64,000 bases of DNA from Pseudomonas wadenswilerensis (GTDB lineage Bacteria; Pseudomonadota; Gammaproteobacteria; Pseudomonadales; Pseudomonadaceae): positions 152,001 through 216,000 of the forward strand of contig NZ_UIDD01000009.1 of NCBI RefSeq assembly GCF_900497695.1, written 5' to 3'. Below, piece after piece: positions 42,673-52,047 of the stretch (within the stretch, counting starts at the first letter, position 1; every line of letters starts with the position of its first letter). A program made the translations under genes and the position numbers. The notes beneath the pieces were generated by a model. That model searched no databases and was not told the origin of the DNA. It saw nothing but the letters and a program-made list of their open reading frames with translations.

Positions 42673-43149
42673 GTGACCCGATTCCTACGCCTTTGCCTGG
42701 CCCTGCTGTTGATCGGCGGCCTGAACGCCTGCGCCCTGTTCCAGTCCCGCGACCCGGTGAACATCAGCGTGATCGGTATCGATCCCCTGCCCGGCCAGGA
42801 CCTGGAGCTGCGCATGGCGGTGAAGATCCGCGTGCAGAACCCCAATGAAACCGCGATCGACTACAACGGCATCGCCCTCAACCTTGAGGTCAACGGCCAG
42901 CCGCTGGCAGCTGGCGTGAGTGATCAAAGCGGCAGTATCGGCCGCTTCAGCGAAGGCGTGCTGGTGGTGCCGGTGAGCATCACCGCGTTCTCGGTGCTGC
43001 GCCAGGCCGTGGGCCTGAGCCAGGTGCGCAGCCTCGACGGCCTGCCCTACACGGTGCGCGGCAAGCTGGCCGGCGGCGCCTTCGGCACCCGGCGCTTCAG
43101 CGACAGCGGCCGGCTCAACCTGCCACAACCGGCCAGCGCGCCCTGGTAA
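42673..43149 (+). CDS. LEA14-like (LEA type 2) lipoprotein
   Basis: 158 residues from GTG 42673, chosen for the signal 'LRLCLALLLIGGLNAC' with a lipobox cysteine. After it comes a single immunoglobulin-like LEA14 domain ('VNISVIGIDPLPGQDLELRMAVKIRVQNPNETAIDYNGIALNLEVNGQP'). LEA14-like proteins are linked to stress; this one should be a membrane-anchored lipoprotein of unknown partner. Divergent from the fecI-like gene, 136 bases away. Confidence 0.8.
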   Translation: MTRFLRLCLALLLIGGLNACALFQSRDPVNISVIGIDPLPGQDLELRMAVKIRVQNPNETAIDYNGIALNLEVNGQPLAAGVSDQSGSIGRFSEGVLVVPVSITAFSVLRQAVGLSQVRSLDGLPYTVRGKLAGGAFGTRRFSDSGRLNLPQPASAPW

Positions 43150-43152
43150 GAC

Positions 43153-44082
43153 TCAGCCCTGGTTGATGAAGCGCACGCCGGGCTTGCTGCGCTCATCCAC
43201 GCTCAGCTCGAAGATGTCCGGCCGCGCATAATGGCCGACCACGTCGAAGTCATAGCGGGCGCGCACCAGCTCTGCGGTGTCGATCTGGGCACACAGCAGA
43301 CCGCGCTCACCGACCAATGGCCCGGCCAGCACTTCACCCAGCGGCCCGACGATCACGCTGCCCCCGGCAATCAGCTGGCGCTCGCCCGGCCAGTCGGCGA
43401 CCTCGATGCCCAGCGCGTTGGGCGAGTCCTGCACCTGGCAGGCACTGATCACGAAGCAACGGCCTTCGGCGGCGATATGGCGCATGCTCATCTGCCACAG
43501 CTCACGCTCGTCCACCGTCGGTGCACACCAGAGCTCCACGCCCTTGGCGTACATCGCTGTGCGCAGCAGCGGCATGTAGTTTTCCCAGCACACCGCAGCG
43601 CCGATACGCCCGGCACGGCCTTCGATCACCGGCAAGGTCGAGCCGTCGCCACGGCCCCAGATCAACCGCTCGGTACCGGTGGGCATCAGCTTGCGGTGCA
43701 CCGCCACCAGGCCCTGCTCGGGCTCGAAGAACAGCACGCTGCAATACAGGGTATGGCCGCTACGCTCGATCACCCCGAGCACCAGGCTGGCGCCGGTACG
43801 CGCCGACAACCCAGCGAGGGCCTCGGTCTCGCTGCCGGGTACGTCGATGGCATTGGCGAAATAGCGGGCGAAGGCTTCGCGGCCTTCGGGCAGGCGGTAG
43901 CCCAGGCGCGTACCGAAGGTCTCGCCCTTGGGATAACCGCCCAGCAGCGCTTCGGGCATCACCACCAGGCTGGCGCCCGCGTTACTGATGGCCTGCTCGT
44001 ACGCAAGGATCTGCTCCAGGGTATGGGCTTTGCCTTCAGGCGATGAACCGATCTGCAAGGCGGCGACGACGGACTTGGTCAT
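43153..44082 (-). CDS. Nitrilase / carbon-nitrogen hydrolase
   Basis: 309 residues from ATG 44082. Catalytic triad: Glu in 'VVMPEALLGGYPKG', Lys in 'HRKLMPTGTERLIWGRGDGS' and Cys in 'GAAVCWENYMPLLR'; the Cys-Trp-Glu context is that of true nitrilases. It converts a nitrile to an acid and ammonia; substrate not known. Divergent from a LysR gene, which likely controls it. Confidence 0.85.
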   Translation of the reverse strand: MTKSVVAALQIGSSPEGKAHTLEQILAYEQAISNAGASLVVMPEALLGGYPKGETFGTRLGYRLPEGREAFARYFANAIDVPGSETEALAGLSARTGASLVLGVIERSGHTLYCSVLFFEPEQGLVAVHRKLMPTGTERLIWGRGDGSTLPVIEGRAGRIGAAVCWENYMPLLRTAMYAKGVELWCAPTVDERELWQMSMRHIAAEGRCFVISACQVQDSPNALGIEVADWPGERQLIAGGSVIVGPLGEVLAGPLVGERGLLCAQIDTAELVRARYDFDVVGHYARPDIFELSVDERSKPGVRFINQG

Positions 44083-44169
44083 TAGCGGGTGCTCCGGGTG
44101 GGCGATGGGTATTGCAGATTGTCGGCGCCGGACCAATCATGAATAAAGCCCACTTCGTTTCTGAATGAT

Positions 44170-45078
44170 ATGAATCCTGCAAATATCACCGACATCGACC
44201 TCAACCTGCTCAAGGTCTTCGAAGCCCTGCACGACGAAGTCAGCGCCAGCCGCGCTGCCGTACGCCTGGGCCTGACCCAATCGGCAGTCAGCGCTGCCTT
44301 GCGGCGTTTGCGCGAGGTCTATGGCGACCCGCTGTTCATGCGCACCGGGCGTGGCCTGGCGCCAACCCTGCGGGCCAACCAGCTCAAGCCGCTGATCAGC
44401 GAAGCGTTGAACAAATGCCGGCAAAGCCTGGCCCTGCTCGATCCGCAAGCCGAACAGTTCGAAGGCCGGGCAGTGACCCTGGGCCTCTCCGATGATTTCG
44501 AGATTGCCTACGGCCGGGCCTTGATCGAGCAGGTGCAACGGCTGGCGCCGGGCCTGCGGCTGATCTTTCGCCAGACTCACAGCCAGATCGTCGCCCGCGC
44601 TTTACTTGATCGCAGCCTTGATCTGGCGCTGGCCTCAGGCGGGTTTTCCGCCCGCCTGCTCAGCCGCCGGGTGCTCGATGAAGGGGATTATCTGTGCCTG
44701 CTCGACCCGCACAGCATGGCGCCCGGGCAAAGCGCATTAAGCCTGGATGAGTTCGTGGCGCGGGAGCAGATTCTGGTGTCGTCAGGGGGGTTTATCGGCA
44801 TCGTCGACGAGGCACTGGCCGAACTGGGCTTGAGTCGCCGGGTGGCGGCGTCGACCAGCCATTTTGCTGCCCTGGCTTACTTGCTCAAGGGCAGCGAGCG
44901 CCTGGCCACCCTGCCCGGCCATGCCGCCCGGACCATTGCCGAAACCGCCGGCCTGGTGGTGCTGCCGTGCCCGCTGGCCTTGCCGCAATATCCGGTGGAA
45001 CTGGGCTGGCGCACCGGCGGGCAACCGGACCCGGCGCTGGAGAAAGTCCGTGAAGCGGTACTGGCGGTGTTCGCCTGA
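44170..45078 (+). CDS. LysR-family transcriptional regulator (next to nitrilase)
   Basis: 302 residues. HTH 'DLNLLKVFEALHDEVSASRAAVRLGLTQSAVSAALRRLREVYGDPLFMRT' of the NodD/LeuO type, followed by the effector domain. Divergent from the nitrilase gene over 87 bases, so a likely activator of it. Confidence 0.9.
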   Translation: MNPANITDIDLNLLKVFEALHDEVSASRAAVRLGLTQSAVSAALRRLREVYGDPLFMRTGRGLAPTLRANQLKPLISEALNKCRQSLALLDPQAEQFEGRAVTLGLSDDFEIAYGRALIEQVQRLAPGLRLIFRQTHSQIVARALLDRSLDLALASGGFSARLLSRRVLDEGDYLCLLDPHSMAPGQSALSLDEFVAREQILVSSGGFIGIVDEALAELGLSRRVAASTSHFAALAYLLKGSERLATLPGHAARTIAETAGLVVLPCPLALPQYPVELGWRTGGQPDPALEKVREAVLAVFA

Positions 45079-45081
45079 GGC

Positions 45082-45336
45082 TTACTTGGCCGCTGCCATC
45101 AGTTTGTTGACTTCACTGCGGACCATGTTGGCGTATTCGGGCGGCGACATGCCGTCCAGTTCGGCCCGGACCCATTCGGCCCACTTGCCCTTGCGCCGTG
45201 GTTTTTCGGCGATCAGCCGGGCGGCGTCGGCCTTGGCCTTGCCCAGGTTGGTCTGCCAGAGCTCGAACAGTCGTGCTTTCTCGTCCTCGATCTGCGCCCG
45301 TTCGGCGAAGCTCTTGTTGGCCAGATTGAAACTCAT
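45082..45336 (-). CDS. Small basic helical protein of unknown function
   Basis: 84 residues, mostly helical and charged ('FAERAQIEDEKARLFELWQTNLGKAKADAARLIAEKPRRKGKWAEW'). No signal peptide, no cysteine, no recognisable domain. Not recognised; could be a nucleoid or RNA-associated small protein, but nothing supports that firmly. It sits alone between two divergent/convergent units, upstream of the DUF883 gene on the other strand. Confidence 0.6.
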   Translation of the reverse strand: MSFNLANKSFAERAQIEDEKARLFELWQTNLGKAKADAARLIAEKPRRKGKWAEWVRAELDGMSPPEYANMVRSEVNKLMAAAK

Positions 45337-45466
45337 GAGGGGTGTCCTGCCGCTGGAAAATAGGCGCTATCTTACACTGTAGCCGCCGGGGCCCGGCAAA
45401 CCGCTGCAACTTTCCGCGCCCGGCGGCATCCACTGTTCAATGCCATCAACTGACGAGGAAGCGCCC

Positions 45467-45787
45467 ATGGCCAGGAAAACCACCGTGCAAAGCGATGCCG
45501 AGCAAATCAAGGATCAGGCTTTCAGTGAACTGCAGGCGTTGATCGAAGAGTCGGAAAAACTACTGAACGACAGTGCCGCACTGGTTGGCGAAGAAGCCGA
45601 AACCCTGCGCGCCCAGATCGGACTGAAATTGAAGCAGGCCCGTGATGCGGTCACCAGCGTGCGTAGCAAGGCGCAGCCAGTGGTGGATGCCACCCAGGAC
45701 TACATCGGTGGCCATCCGTGGCAGACGGTGGCGATTTCCGCGGGGTTCGGCCTGGTGGTCGGTTTGTTGCTGGGGCGCAGACCTTAA
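45467..45787 (+). CDS. DUF883 (ElaB/YqjD-like) membrane-anchored protein
   Basis: 106 residues from ATG 45467 (AGGAAG upstream). N-terminal helical region, then a C-terminal membrane helix with the family ending 'HPWQTVAISAGFGLVVGLLLGRR'. ElaB/YqjD proteins are tail-anchored in the inner membrane and bind ribosomes in stationary phase in E. coli. Role here is by family only. Confidence 0.85.
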   Translation: MARKTTVQSDAEQIKDQAFSELQALIEESEKLLNDSAALVGEEAETLRAQIGLKLKQARDAVTSVRSKAQPVVDATQDYIGGHPWQTVAISAGFGLVVGLLLGRRP

Positions 45788-45792
45788 TACCC

Positions 45793-45822
45793 ATCGCGGG
45801 GCGAGCCGACTTGCCCCGCGAT
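45793..45822. terminator. Shared hairpin between DUF883 gene and response regulator
   Basis: Perfect 10-base arms ATCGCGGGGC (45793-45802) and GCCCCGCGAT (45813-45822) lie between the two convergent stops. The arm sequence matches REP-like elements elsewhere in the window (around 58816), so it may be a REP half used as a terminator. Confidence 0.5.
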
Positions 45823-45826
45823 CCAG

Positions 45827-46441
45827 TCAACGCAAATTCAACGGCTGCACCAGCCCGCAGGCAATCGCCATCCCCACCAGCGCCGGCAAGTGATCGGCCT
45901 GCATGCGCTTCATCACCCGCGAGCGATACAGGTCGACCGTCTTGATGCTGACCTCCAGCTGCTCGGCAATTTCCCGATTGGTATAGCCCTGCACCAGCGG
46001 CAGGAACACATCACGTTCGCGGGGCGTGAGACTGTCGACACGCGCCTGCACCGCTTCCAGCGGCCCGGCATGGCGCACTTGCCCGAGCGCGTCCTGAACG
46101 CTATCGAGCAGTAACTGATCGTTGTAGGGTTTTTCGATGAAATCGCAAGCCCCGGCCTTGAAGGCCCGCACCACGATCGGCACATCGGCGTGGCCACTGA
46201 CAAAGATCACCGGTAAATCGATCCCCCGCGCACGCAACGCGTCCTGCACGCTCAAGCCGCCCATCCCCGGCATGCGCACATCCAGCAGCACACAGGCCGG
46301 CACATGGCCGTCGCAGGCGTCAAGAAACGCCTGGCCACTGGTGAACGGCAGCGCCTGCAAGCCCACCGACTCGAGCAACCACACGGTCGAATCGAGCATG
46401 CCCTGATCATCATCGACCACATACACCCGCGGTTCCTGCAT
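45827..46441 (-). CDS. FixJ-like response regulator (LuxR-type HTH)
   Basis: 204 residues from ATG 46441 with GGGGAG just upstream; an in-frame GTG at 46453 is the alternative. Receiver domain with 'VVDDDQGMLDSTVWLLES', phospho-Asp in 'CVLLDVRMPGMGG' and Lys in 'FIEKPYND'; C-terminal NarL/FixJ HTH 'LTPRERDVFLPLVQGYTNREIAEQLEVSIKTVDLYRSRVMKRM'. It partners the PAS kinase whose stop lies one base upstream. Confidence 0.9.
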   Translation of the reverse strand: MQEPRVYVVDDDQGMLDSTVWLLESVGLQALPFTSGQAFLDACDGHVPACVLLDVRMPGMGGLSVQDALRARGIDLPVIFVSGHADVPIVVRAFKAGACDFIEKPYNDQLLLDSVQDALGQVRHAGPLEAVQARVDSLTPRERDVFLPLVQGYTNREIAEQLEVSIKTVDLYRSRVMKRMQADHLPALVGMAIACGLVQPLNLR

Positions 46442-46442
46442 A

Positions 46443-48248
46443 TCACTCCCCACTGTTTGCCACCGGCGCCAGCCGACAGCACAAGATCAATCCGCCCGCC
46501 TCGCCAGGCTGTGCCTGCAAGGTGCCGCCAAAGCCTTCGACGATACTGCGGCTCATGCTCAGGCCCAAACCCAGGCCGTCCGGCTTGCTGGTGTTGAACG
46601 GGGTGAAGATGCCATCCAGGCGCTCGGCCGCCACCCCCGGCCCCTGATCGCTGACCCGGATCGTTAGCCAGCCCGCCGCAAGCTCGGCGCTGAGCAGGAT
46701 ACGCGAGGCCTGGCCGTCGTGCTGGTCACGGTTGGCGTCGATGGCATTGCGCAACAGGTTAAGCAGCACCTGTTCGAGCAGCACCCGGTCGGCATACACC
46801 GGTGGCAACCCCTCGTCCACACGCTGCTCGATGCTCACCTGATCGCGGCTGGCCTCCCAGTCGCACAGGCGTACCGCTTCAGCCACGACATCGGCAATCG
46901 CCAAGGCCTGCAGGCGTCGCGGTTCCTTGCGCAAAAAGGCGCGCAAGCGCTTGATCACTTCAGCGGCATGGGTCGCCTGTTCATTGATGCGCTGCAAGCC
47001 TTGGGCGACGCGTTGCGCGGCCTGCGGATCGCGCTCCACGGCTTGCAGGTAACGCTGGCTGGCACTGGCATAGTTGACCACCGCCGCCAGCGGCTGGTTG
47101 ATTTCATGAGCAATCCCCGAGGCCAGCTCGCCCAGGGTAATCAGCCGGGCGCTGTGGGCCAGTTCGTCCTGATGGCGGCGTTGCTGGCTTTCGCGCAGTT
47201 CACGCTCGGTCATGTCGCGGGCCACCAGCGAGTAGTAGCGCTCACCACCGGTAGCGCGATGGGCCAGCAACACCAGCGATACCGGAAACGCCGCGCCGCC
47301 CTGGTGCGGGATCAGCCGCGCCTCGGCCTGCCACACGCCGTGCTGCTCGGCACGCTGCCAGCCTTCGCTGTGCAAGCGCTGCTGCAGCTGCGGGTCGAGC
47401 AAGGCGTGCAACCCGGGCAGCGGCTCTACCCCCTGCAACCCCAGGGTCCGCCGCGCCGAGCGGTTGAGGTAGCTGAGCCGGCCGTCGCGGTCGCTGAACA
47501 GCACCAGGTCGGTGTTGGCTTCGACCACCTCGGCCAGGCGCCGGCGGTTTTCCTGGGCTTCGATACGGACACTGATGTCCCGCGAGACGCTGACAATCTC
47601 CACCACGGCACCGGTATAGGTTTCGCGGATGGCGCGGCTGGCGATCTCGAACCACAGGTAACGCCCGTCACGGTGTCGCACCCGGCAGGTCATGGTCTGG
47701 TAGCCGTCCTGCTCCAGCGCCTGGGACGCCTGCAACAACGATTGCTGGCGATCCTGGGGATGGAACAGCGACTGCACTTGCACCCCGCGCAGTTCTTCCG
47801 GCCAGTAGCCCAGCAGGCGGAACGCGGCGGGCGAGGCATCGATAAAACTGCCGTCAGGCGTGTGCCGGGAAATCAGGTCGGTGGTGTTCTCGGTGATCAG
47901 CCGGTACAGGCGCCGGGCCTGGCTGGCGTCACGTTCACCCTGGCGCTCCAGGGTGGCATCACGACAACGCGCCAGCACCTGCTGGGCGGCGTCATCGGGG
48001 ATGAAGGTCCAGAGCAGGATCTGCCCGGCCACCGGCGCCTCGACCTCATTGATCGCCCGCCCTTGCTCCAGGCAGGCGCGCACCAGTGCCCGGTAGTTGC
48101 TCGGCAGCCAGTGCTCGACGTCACGCTGCGGCCAGGGCCCGAGCAGCGCCTGCAAGGCCGGGTTGCTGGCCAGTACGCTGGCTGAAGCATCCAGCAACAG
48201 GCTCGGTTGCGGATCCTTGGCCAGCAGCAAGGTGAAAGAAGTATCCAA
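46443..48248 (-). CDS. FixL-like PAS sensor histidine kinase
   Basis: 601 residues. A short N-terminal sensor region, two PAS domains (~115-245, 'YRLITENTTDLISRHTPDGSFIDASPAAFRLLGY'; ~250-360, 'VVEANTDLVLFSDRDGRLSYLNRSARRTLG'), then HisKA with 'LITLGELASGIAHEINQPLAAVVNYASA' and HATPase with 'LLRNAIDAN' and 'SDQGPGVA'. It has no transmembrane helix. The FixLJ-type pair diverges from a fatty-acid degradation operon, so it probably controls it. Confidence 0.9.
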   Translation of the reverse strand: MDTSFTLLLAKDPQPSLLLDASASVLASNPALQALLGPWPQRDVEHWLPSNYRALVRACLEQGRAINEVEAPVAGQILLWTFIPDDAAQQVLARCRDATLERQGERDASQARRLYRLITENTTDLISRHTPDGSFIDASPAAFRLLGYWPEELRGVQVQSLFHPQDRQQSLLQASQALEQDGYQTMTCRVRHRDGRYLWFEIASRAIRETYTGAVVEIVSVSRDISVRIEAQENRRRLAEVVEANTDLVLFSDRDGRLSYLNRSARRTLGLQGVEPLPGLHALLDPQLQQRLHSEGWQRAEQHGVWQAEARLIPHQGGAAFPVSLVLLAHRATGGERYYSLVARDMTERELRESQQRRHQDELAHSARLITLGELASGIAHEINQPLAAVVNYASASQRYLQAVERDPQAAQRVAQGLQRINEQATHAAEVIKRLRAFLRKEPRRLQALAIADVVAEAVRLCDWEASRDQVSIEQRVDEGLPPVYADRVLLEQVLLNLLRNAIDANRDQHDGQASRILLSAELAAGWLTIRVSDQGPGVAAERLDGIFTPFNTSKPDGLGLGLSMSRSIVEGFGGTLQAQPGEAGGLILCCRLAPVANSGE

Positions 48249-48341
48249 AGCGGCGCCTCAGGGCTTTTATAGTATTTATACCATATTGCTATAGTCTATC
48301 TTCCAGTTACCATAGCCATTCGCGTAAAACTTGCGACAGCG

Positions 48342-48357
48342 GAAGGGCCTGCCCTTC
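48342..48357. promoter_or_regulatory. Palindrome in the kinase/acyl-CoA synthetase intergenic region
   Basis: GAAGGGC-CT-GCCCTTC lies 98 bases upstream of the acyl-CoA synthetase start and could be the binding site of the adjacent FixJ-like regulator. Function not proven. Confidence 0.35.
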
Positions 48358-48439
48358 ACGAAACCTGATCAGAGCTAACAATCAGCCATCGGAGGTTTCA
48401 GTTCGCCACGGGCGACTGCCTCCTGCACAGGACGACCTC

Positions 48440-50062
48440 ATGTCGATTTTCTCCCAGGGCCTGGCGCCCGCCCCTGTCAATCATGTTGCCTTGAGCCCCT
48501 TGAGTTTCATCGAGCGTACCGCCGCCGTCTACGGCCAGTACCCGGCGGTGATCCACGGCGCGATCCGGCGCAACTGGCAACAGACCTACGAACGTTCCCG
48601 TCGCCTGGCCAGCGCCCTGGCCGGGCGCGGTATCGGTCAGGGCGATACGGTGGCGGTGATGCTGCCGAACATTCCGGCCATGCTCGAAGCGCACTTCGGC
48701 GTGCCGATGATCGGCGCCGTGCTCAACGCCCTCAACGTGCGCCTGGATGCCGAGGCCATCGCGTTCATGCTCGAGCACGGCGAAGCCAAGGTACTGATCA
48801 GCGACCGCGAGTTCCACAAGGTCATTGAAGCGGCCCTGGCGCTGATGGAATACCCGCCGCTGGTGATCGATGTCGATGACCCGGAGTACGGCGAAGGCCA
48901 GGCGGTCAGCGACCTGGACTATGAAGCCTTTCTCGCCGAAGGTGACCCCGAATTCGCCTGGCACTGGCCCGAAGACGAATGGCAGGCGATCTCGCTGAAC
49001 TACACCTCCGGCACCACCGGCAACCCCAAGGGCGTGGTCTATCACCACCGCGGCGCCTACCTCAACGCCCTCGGCAACCAGATGACCTGGGCCATGGGCA
49101 ACCACCCGGTGTACCTGTGGACCCTGCCGATGTTCCACTGCAACGGCTGGTGCTACCCCTGGACCGTCACTGCCCTGGCCGGCACCCATGTATTCCTGCG
49201 CCGGGTCGACCCGCAGAAGATCCTCACCCTGATCCGCGAACATCAGGTCAGCCATTTGTGCGGTGCGCCGATCGTGCTCAATGCGCTGATCAACATGCCC
49301 GAATCGGCCAAGGCGGCGATCGATCACCCGGTCAATGCCATGGTCGCCGGCGCGGCGCCGCCGGCCAAGGTCATCGGCGCGGTGGAAGAAATGGGCATCA
49401 AGGTCACTCACGTCTATGGCCTGACCGAGGTCTATGGCCCAGTGACGGTCTGTGCCTGGCACGCTGAATGGGATGAACAACCGCTGGCCGAACGGGCGCG
49501 AATCAAGTCGCGCCAGGGCGTGCGCTACCCGACCCTCGAAGGCCTGATGGTCGCCGACCCGCAGACCCTGGAGCCGGTACAGCGCGACGGCAACACCCTG
49601 GGCGAGATCTTCATGCGCGGCAACACAGTGATGAAGGGCTACCTGAAAAACCCCGAAGCCACCGCCGAAGCCTTCCGTGGCGGCTGGTTCCACACTGGCG
49701 ACCTGGCGGTGTGGCATGCCGACGGCTACGTGGAAATCAAGGACCGGCTCAAGGACATCATCATTTCCGGCGGCGAGAACATCTCCACCATCGAGGTCGA
49801 AGACACCCTGTACAAGCACCCGGCGGTACTCGAAGCCGCCGTGGTCGCCCGCCCGGATGACAAATGGGGGGAAACCCCTTGCGCCTATATCACCCTCAAG
49901 GCCGGCTGCGAGGGCACCCGCGAAGCCGAGATCATCGCCTTTTGCCGCGAGCACCTGGCCGGCTTCAAACTGCCGAAAACCGTGGTGTTCAGCGAATTGC
50001 CGAAGACCTCTACCGGCAAGATCCAGAAGTACCTGCTGCGCGACTGGGCCAAGGCGCTCTGA
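48440..50062 (+). CDS. Acyl-CoA synthetase (AMP-forming; DmdB-like)
   Basis: 540 residues. AMP-binding motif 'LNYTSGTTGNPKGVVYHHRG', 'HVYGLTEVYGPV', 'GWFHTGDLAVWHADGYVEIKDRLKDIIISGGENIST', and the C-terminal catalytic Lys in 'LPKTSTGKIQKYLLR'. Activates a short or medium carboxylic acid to its CoA thioester. The closest family style is medium-chain / methylmercaptopropionate-CoA ligases. Followed by an acyl-CoA dehydrogenase 24 bases later. Confidence 0.9.
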   Translation: MSIFSQGLAPAPVNHVALSPLSFIERTAAVYGQYPAVIHGAIRRNWQQTYERSRRLASALAGRGIGQGDTVAVMLPNIPAMLEAHFGVPMIGAVLNALNVRLDAEAIAFMLEHGEAKVLISDREFHKVIEAALALMEYPPLVIDVDDPEYGEGQAVSDLDYEAFLAEGDPEFAWHWPEDEWQAISLNYTSGTTGNPKGVVYHHRGAYLNALGNQMTWAMGNHPVYLWTLPMFHCNGWCYPWTVTALAGTHVFLRRVDPQKILTLIREHQVSHLCGAPIVLNALINMPESAKAAIDHPVNAMVAGAAPPAKVIGAVEEMGIKVTHVYGLTEVYGPVTVCAWHAEWDEQPLAERARIKSRQGVRYPTLEGLMVADPQTLEPVQRDGNTLGEIFMRGNTVMKGYLKNPEATAEAFRGGWFHTGDLAVWHADGYVEIKDRLKDIIISGGENISTIEVEDTLYKHPAVLEAAVVARPDDKWGETPCAYITLKAGCEGTREAEIIAFCREHLAGFKLPKTVVFSELPKTSTGKIQKYLLRDWAKAL

Positions 50063-50086
50063 CCCCTTTTGACTGCGAGAACTGCC

Positions 50087-51856
50087 ATGCCTGAATTCAA
50101 TGCTCCCCTGCGCGACATGCGCTTTGTCCTTCATGAAGTGTTCCATGGCCCGGCCCTGTGGGCGCGCCTGCCAGCCCTGGCCGAGCGGGTCGATGCCGAC
50201 ACCGCCACGGCCATCCTCGAAGAGGCGGCGAAAATCACCGGCCAGTTGCTCGCCCCGCTCAACCGCAGCGGCGATGAACAGGGCGTAGCGTTCGAGGCCG
50301 GTGCAGTGCGCACCCCGGACGGTTTTCGCCAGGCCTGGCAGACCTACCGCGACGGCGGCTGGGTGGGCCTGGCCGGCAACCCGGAATTTGGCGGCCTGGG
50401 CATGCCGAAGATGCTCGCGGTGCAGTTCGAAGAGATGCTCTATGCCGCCAACTGCAGCTTCAGCCTGTACTCGGCCCTGAGCGCCGGCTGCTGCCTGGCG
50501 ATCGACGCCCACGCCAGCGACGCGCTCAAGGCCACTTACCTGCCGGCGCTCTACAGTGGCCAGTGGGCCGGCACCATGTGCCTGACCGAGCCCCACGCCG
50601 GTACCGACCTGGGCATCATCCGCAGCAAGGCCGAGCCCCAGGCCGATGGCAGCTACAAGGTCAGCGGCACCAAGATCTTCATCACTGGCGGCGACCAGGA
50701 CCTGACTGACAACATCATCCACCTGGTGCTGGCCAAGCTGCCGGATGCGCCGGCCGGGCCCAAGGGCATCTCGTTGTTCCTGGTACCCAAGCGCCTGGTC
50801 AATGCCGACGGTAGCCTGGGCCAGAGCAACGCGGTCAGCTGTGGCTCGCTCGAACACAAGATGGGCATCAAGGCCTCGGCCACCTGCGTGATGAACTTCG
50901 ACGGCGCCACCGGCTACCTGATCGGTGAACCGAACCGCGGCCTGGCGGCGATGTTCACGATGATGAACTACGAGCGCCTGTCGATCGGCATCCAGGGTAT
51001 CGGCTGTGCCGAGGCCTCTTACCAGAACGCCGCCCGCTACGCCTGTGAGCGCCTGCAAAGCCGGGCAGCCACCGGTGCCCAGGACAAGGAGCGGATTGCC
51101 GACCCGATCATCGTCCACCCGGATGTGCGGCGCATGTTGCTGACCATGCGCGCCCTCACCGAAGGCGGACGCGCCTTCGCCACCTACGTCGGCCAGCAAC
51201 TGGACATCGCCAAGTACGCCGAAGACGCCGATGAACGCGACGCGGCGCAACGCCAGGTGGCGCTACTGACCCCGGTGGCCAAGGCCTTCTTTACCGACAA
51301 CGGCCTGGAAAGCTGTGTGCTCGGCCAGCAGGTGTTCGGCGGCCATGGTTACATTCGCGAATGGGGCCAGGAGCAACTGGTGCGCGATGTGCGCATCGCA
51401 CAGATCTACGAGGGCACTAACGGTATCCAGGCCCTGGACCTGCTCGGGCGCAAGGTCGTGGCCGATGGTGGCCAGGCGCTGGCGGCCTTTGCCGCGCAGA
51501 TTCGCCAGTTCAGCGCAACCGAACCGCCTTTTCGCCAGCCGCTGCTCAACGCCCTGGACGAGCTGGAGGACCTCAGCCAGTGGCTGTGCGAGCAAGCGAG
51601 CCGCGACCCGAATGCCATTGGCGCGGCATCTGTGGAGTACCTGCAATTGTTCGGCTACGTCGCCTACGCCTACATGTGGTCGCGCATGGCCGCGGTCGCC
51701 CGCGACGCGCTGGTGCAAGACCCGGCCTTTTACGGCGCCAAGCTCGCCAGCGCGGCGTTCTTTTTCGAACGCCTGTTGCCCCGGACGCTGTCGCTGCAAG
51801 CCAGCATTCGTGCCGGCAGTGCCTCGTTGTTCGAGCTTGACGCCGCGCAGTTCTGA
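50087..51856 (+). CDS. Acyl-CoA dehydrogenase with C-terminal extension (DmdC-like)
   Basis: 589 residues from ATG 50087. Larger than classical enzymes (~380-400) because of an N-terminal cap ('MPEFNAPLRDMRFVLHEVF') and C-terminal extension. Core: 'AGTMCLTEPHAGTDLGIIRSKAEP', 'GTKIFITGGDQDL', 'RLSIGIQGIGCAEASYQNA', 'QVFGGHGYIREWGQEQLVRDVRIAQIYEGTNGIQALDLLGRK' with the catalytic Glu. This group includes DmdC (methylmercaptopropionyl-CoA dehydrogenase). Paired with a DmdB-like ligase, but dmdA and dmdD are absent nearby. Confidence 0.9.
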   Translation: MPEFNAPLRDMRFVLHEVFHGPALWARLPALAERVDADTATAILEEAAKITGQLLAPLNRSGDEQGVAFEAGAVRTPDGFRQAWQTYRDGGWVGLAGNPEFGGLGMPKMLAVQFEEMLYAANCSFSLYSALSAGCCLAIDAHASDALKATYLPALYSGQWAGTMCLTEPHAGTDLGIIRSKAEPQADGSYKVSGTKIFITGGDQDLTDNIIHLVLAKLPDAPAGPKGISLFLVPKRLVNADGSLGQSNAVSCGSLEHKMGIKASATCVMNFDGATGYLIGEPNRGLAAMFTMMNYERLSIGIQGIGCAEASYQNAARYACERLQSRAATGAQDKERIADPIIVHPDVRRMLLTMRALTEGGRAFATYVGQQLDIAKYAEDADERDAAQRQVALLTPVAKAFFTDNGLESCVLGQQVFGGHGYIREWGQEQLVRDVRIAQIYEGTNGIQALDLLGRKVVADGGQALAAFAAQIRQFSATEPPFRQPLLNALDELEDLSQWLCEQASRDPNAIGAASVEYLQLFGYVAYAYMWSRMAAVARDALVQDPAFYGAKLASAAFFFERLLPRTLSLQASIRAGSASLFELDAAQF

Positions 51857-51861
51857 AGAAC

Positions 51862-51897
51862 GGCCTGCGCTGCTGCCCGGTGGCGCAGGCCTACCTT
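51862..51897 (+). terminator. Terminator of the acyl-CoA operon
   Basis: Perfect 9-base-pair stem GGCCTGCGC (51862-51870) / GCGCAGGCC (51883-51891), 12-base loop, followed by a short TTT; starts 6 bases after the stop. Confidence 0.65.
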
Positions 51898-52047
51898 TCG
51901 TCCGTGATTTTGTAAGCAATCATTGTCAAATCCGTGGTTTTACGGGGTTTTGGCGGTAAAAAAACCTACAACTGATAGTCATTCGCCATTATCTCGGTTC
52001 TCGGCCACCTACCCTGCAAGGTAGAATGGACAAAACCGGGAGTTTCA

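Noticed and set aside
48398..51250. 950-residue open frame on the minus strand
   Set aside because: Shadow of the acyl-CoA synthetase and dehydrogenase genes; composition typical of a high-GC antisense frame.
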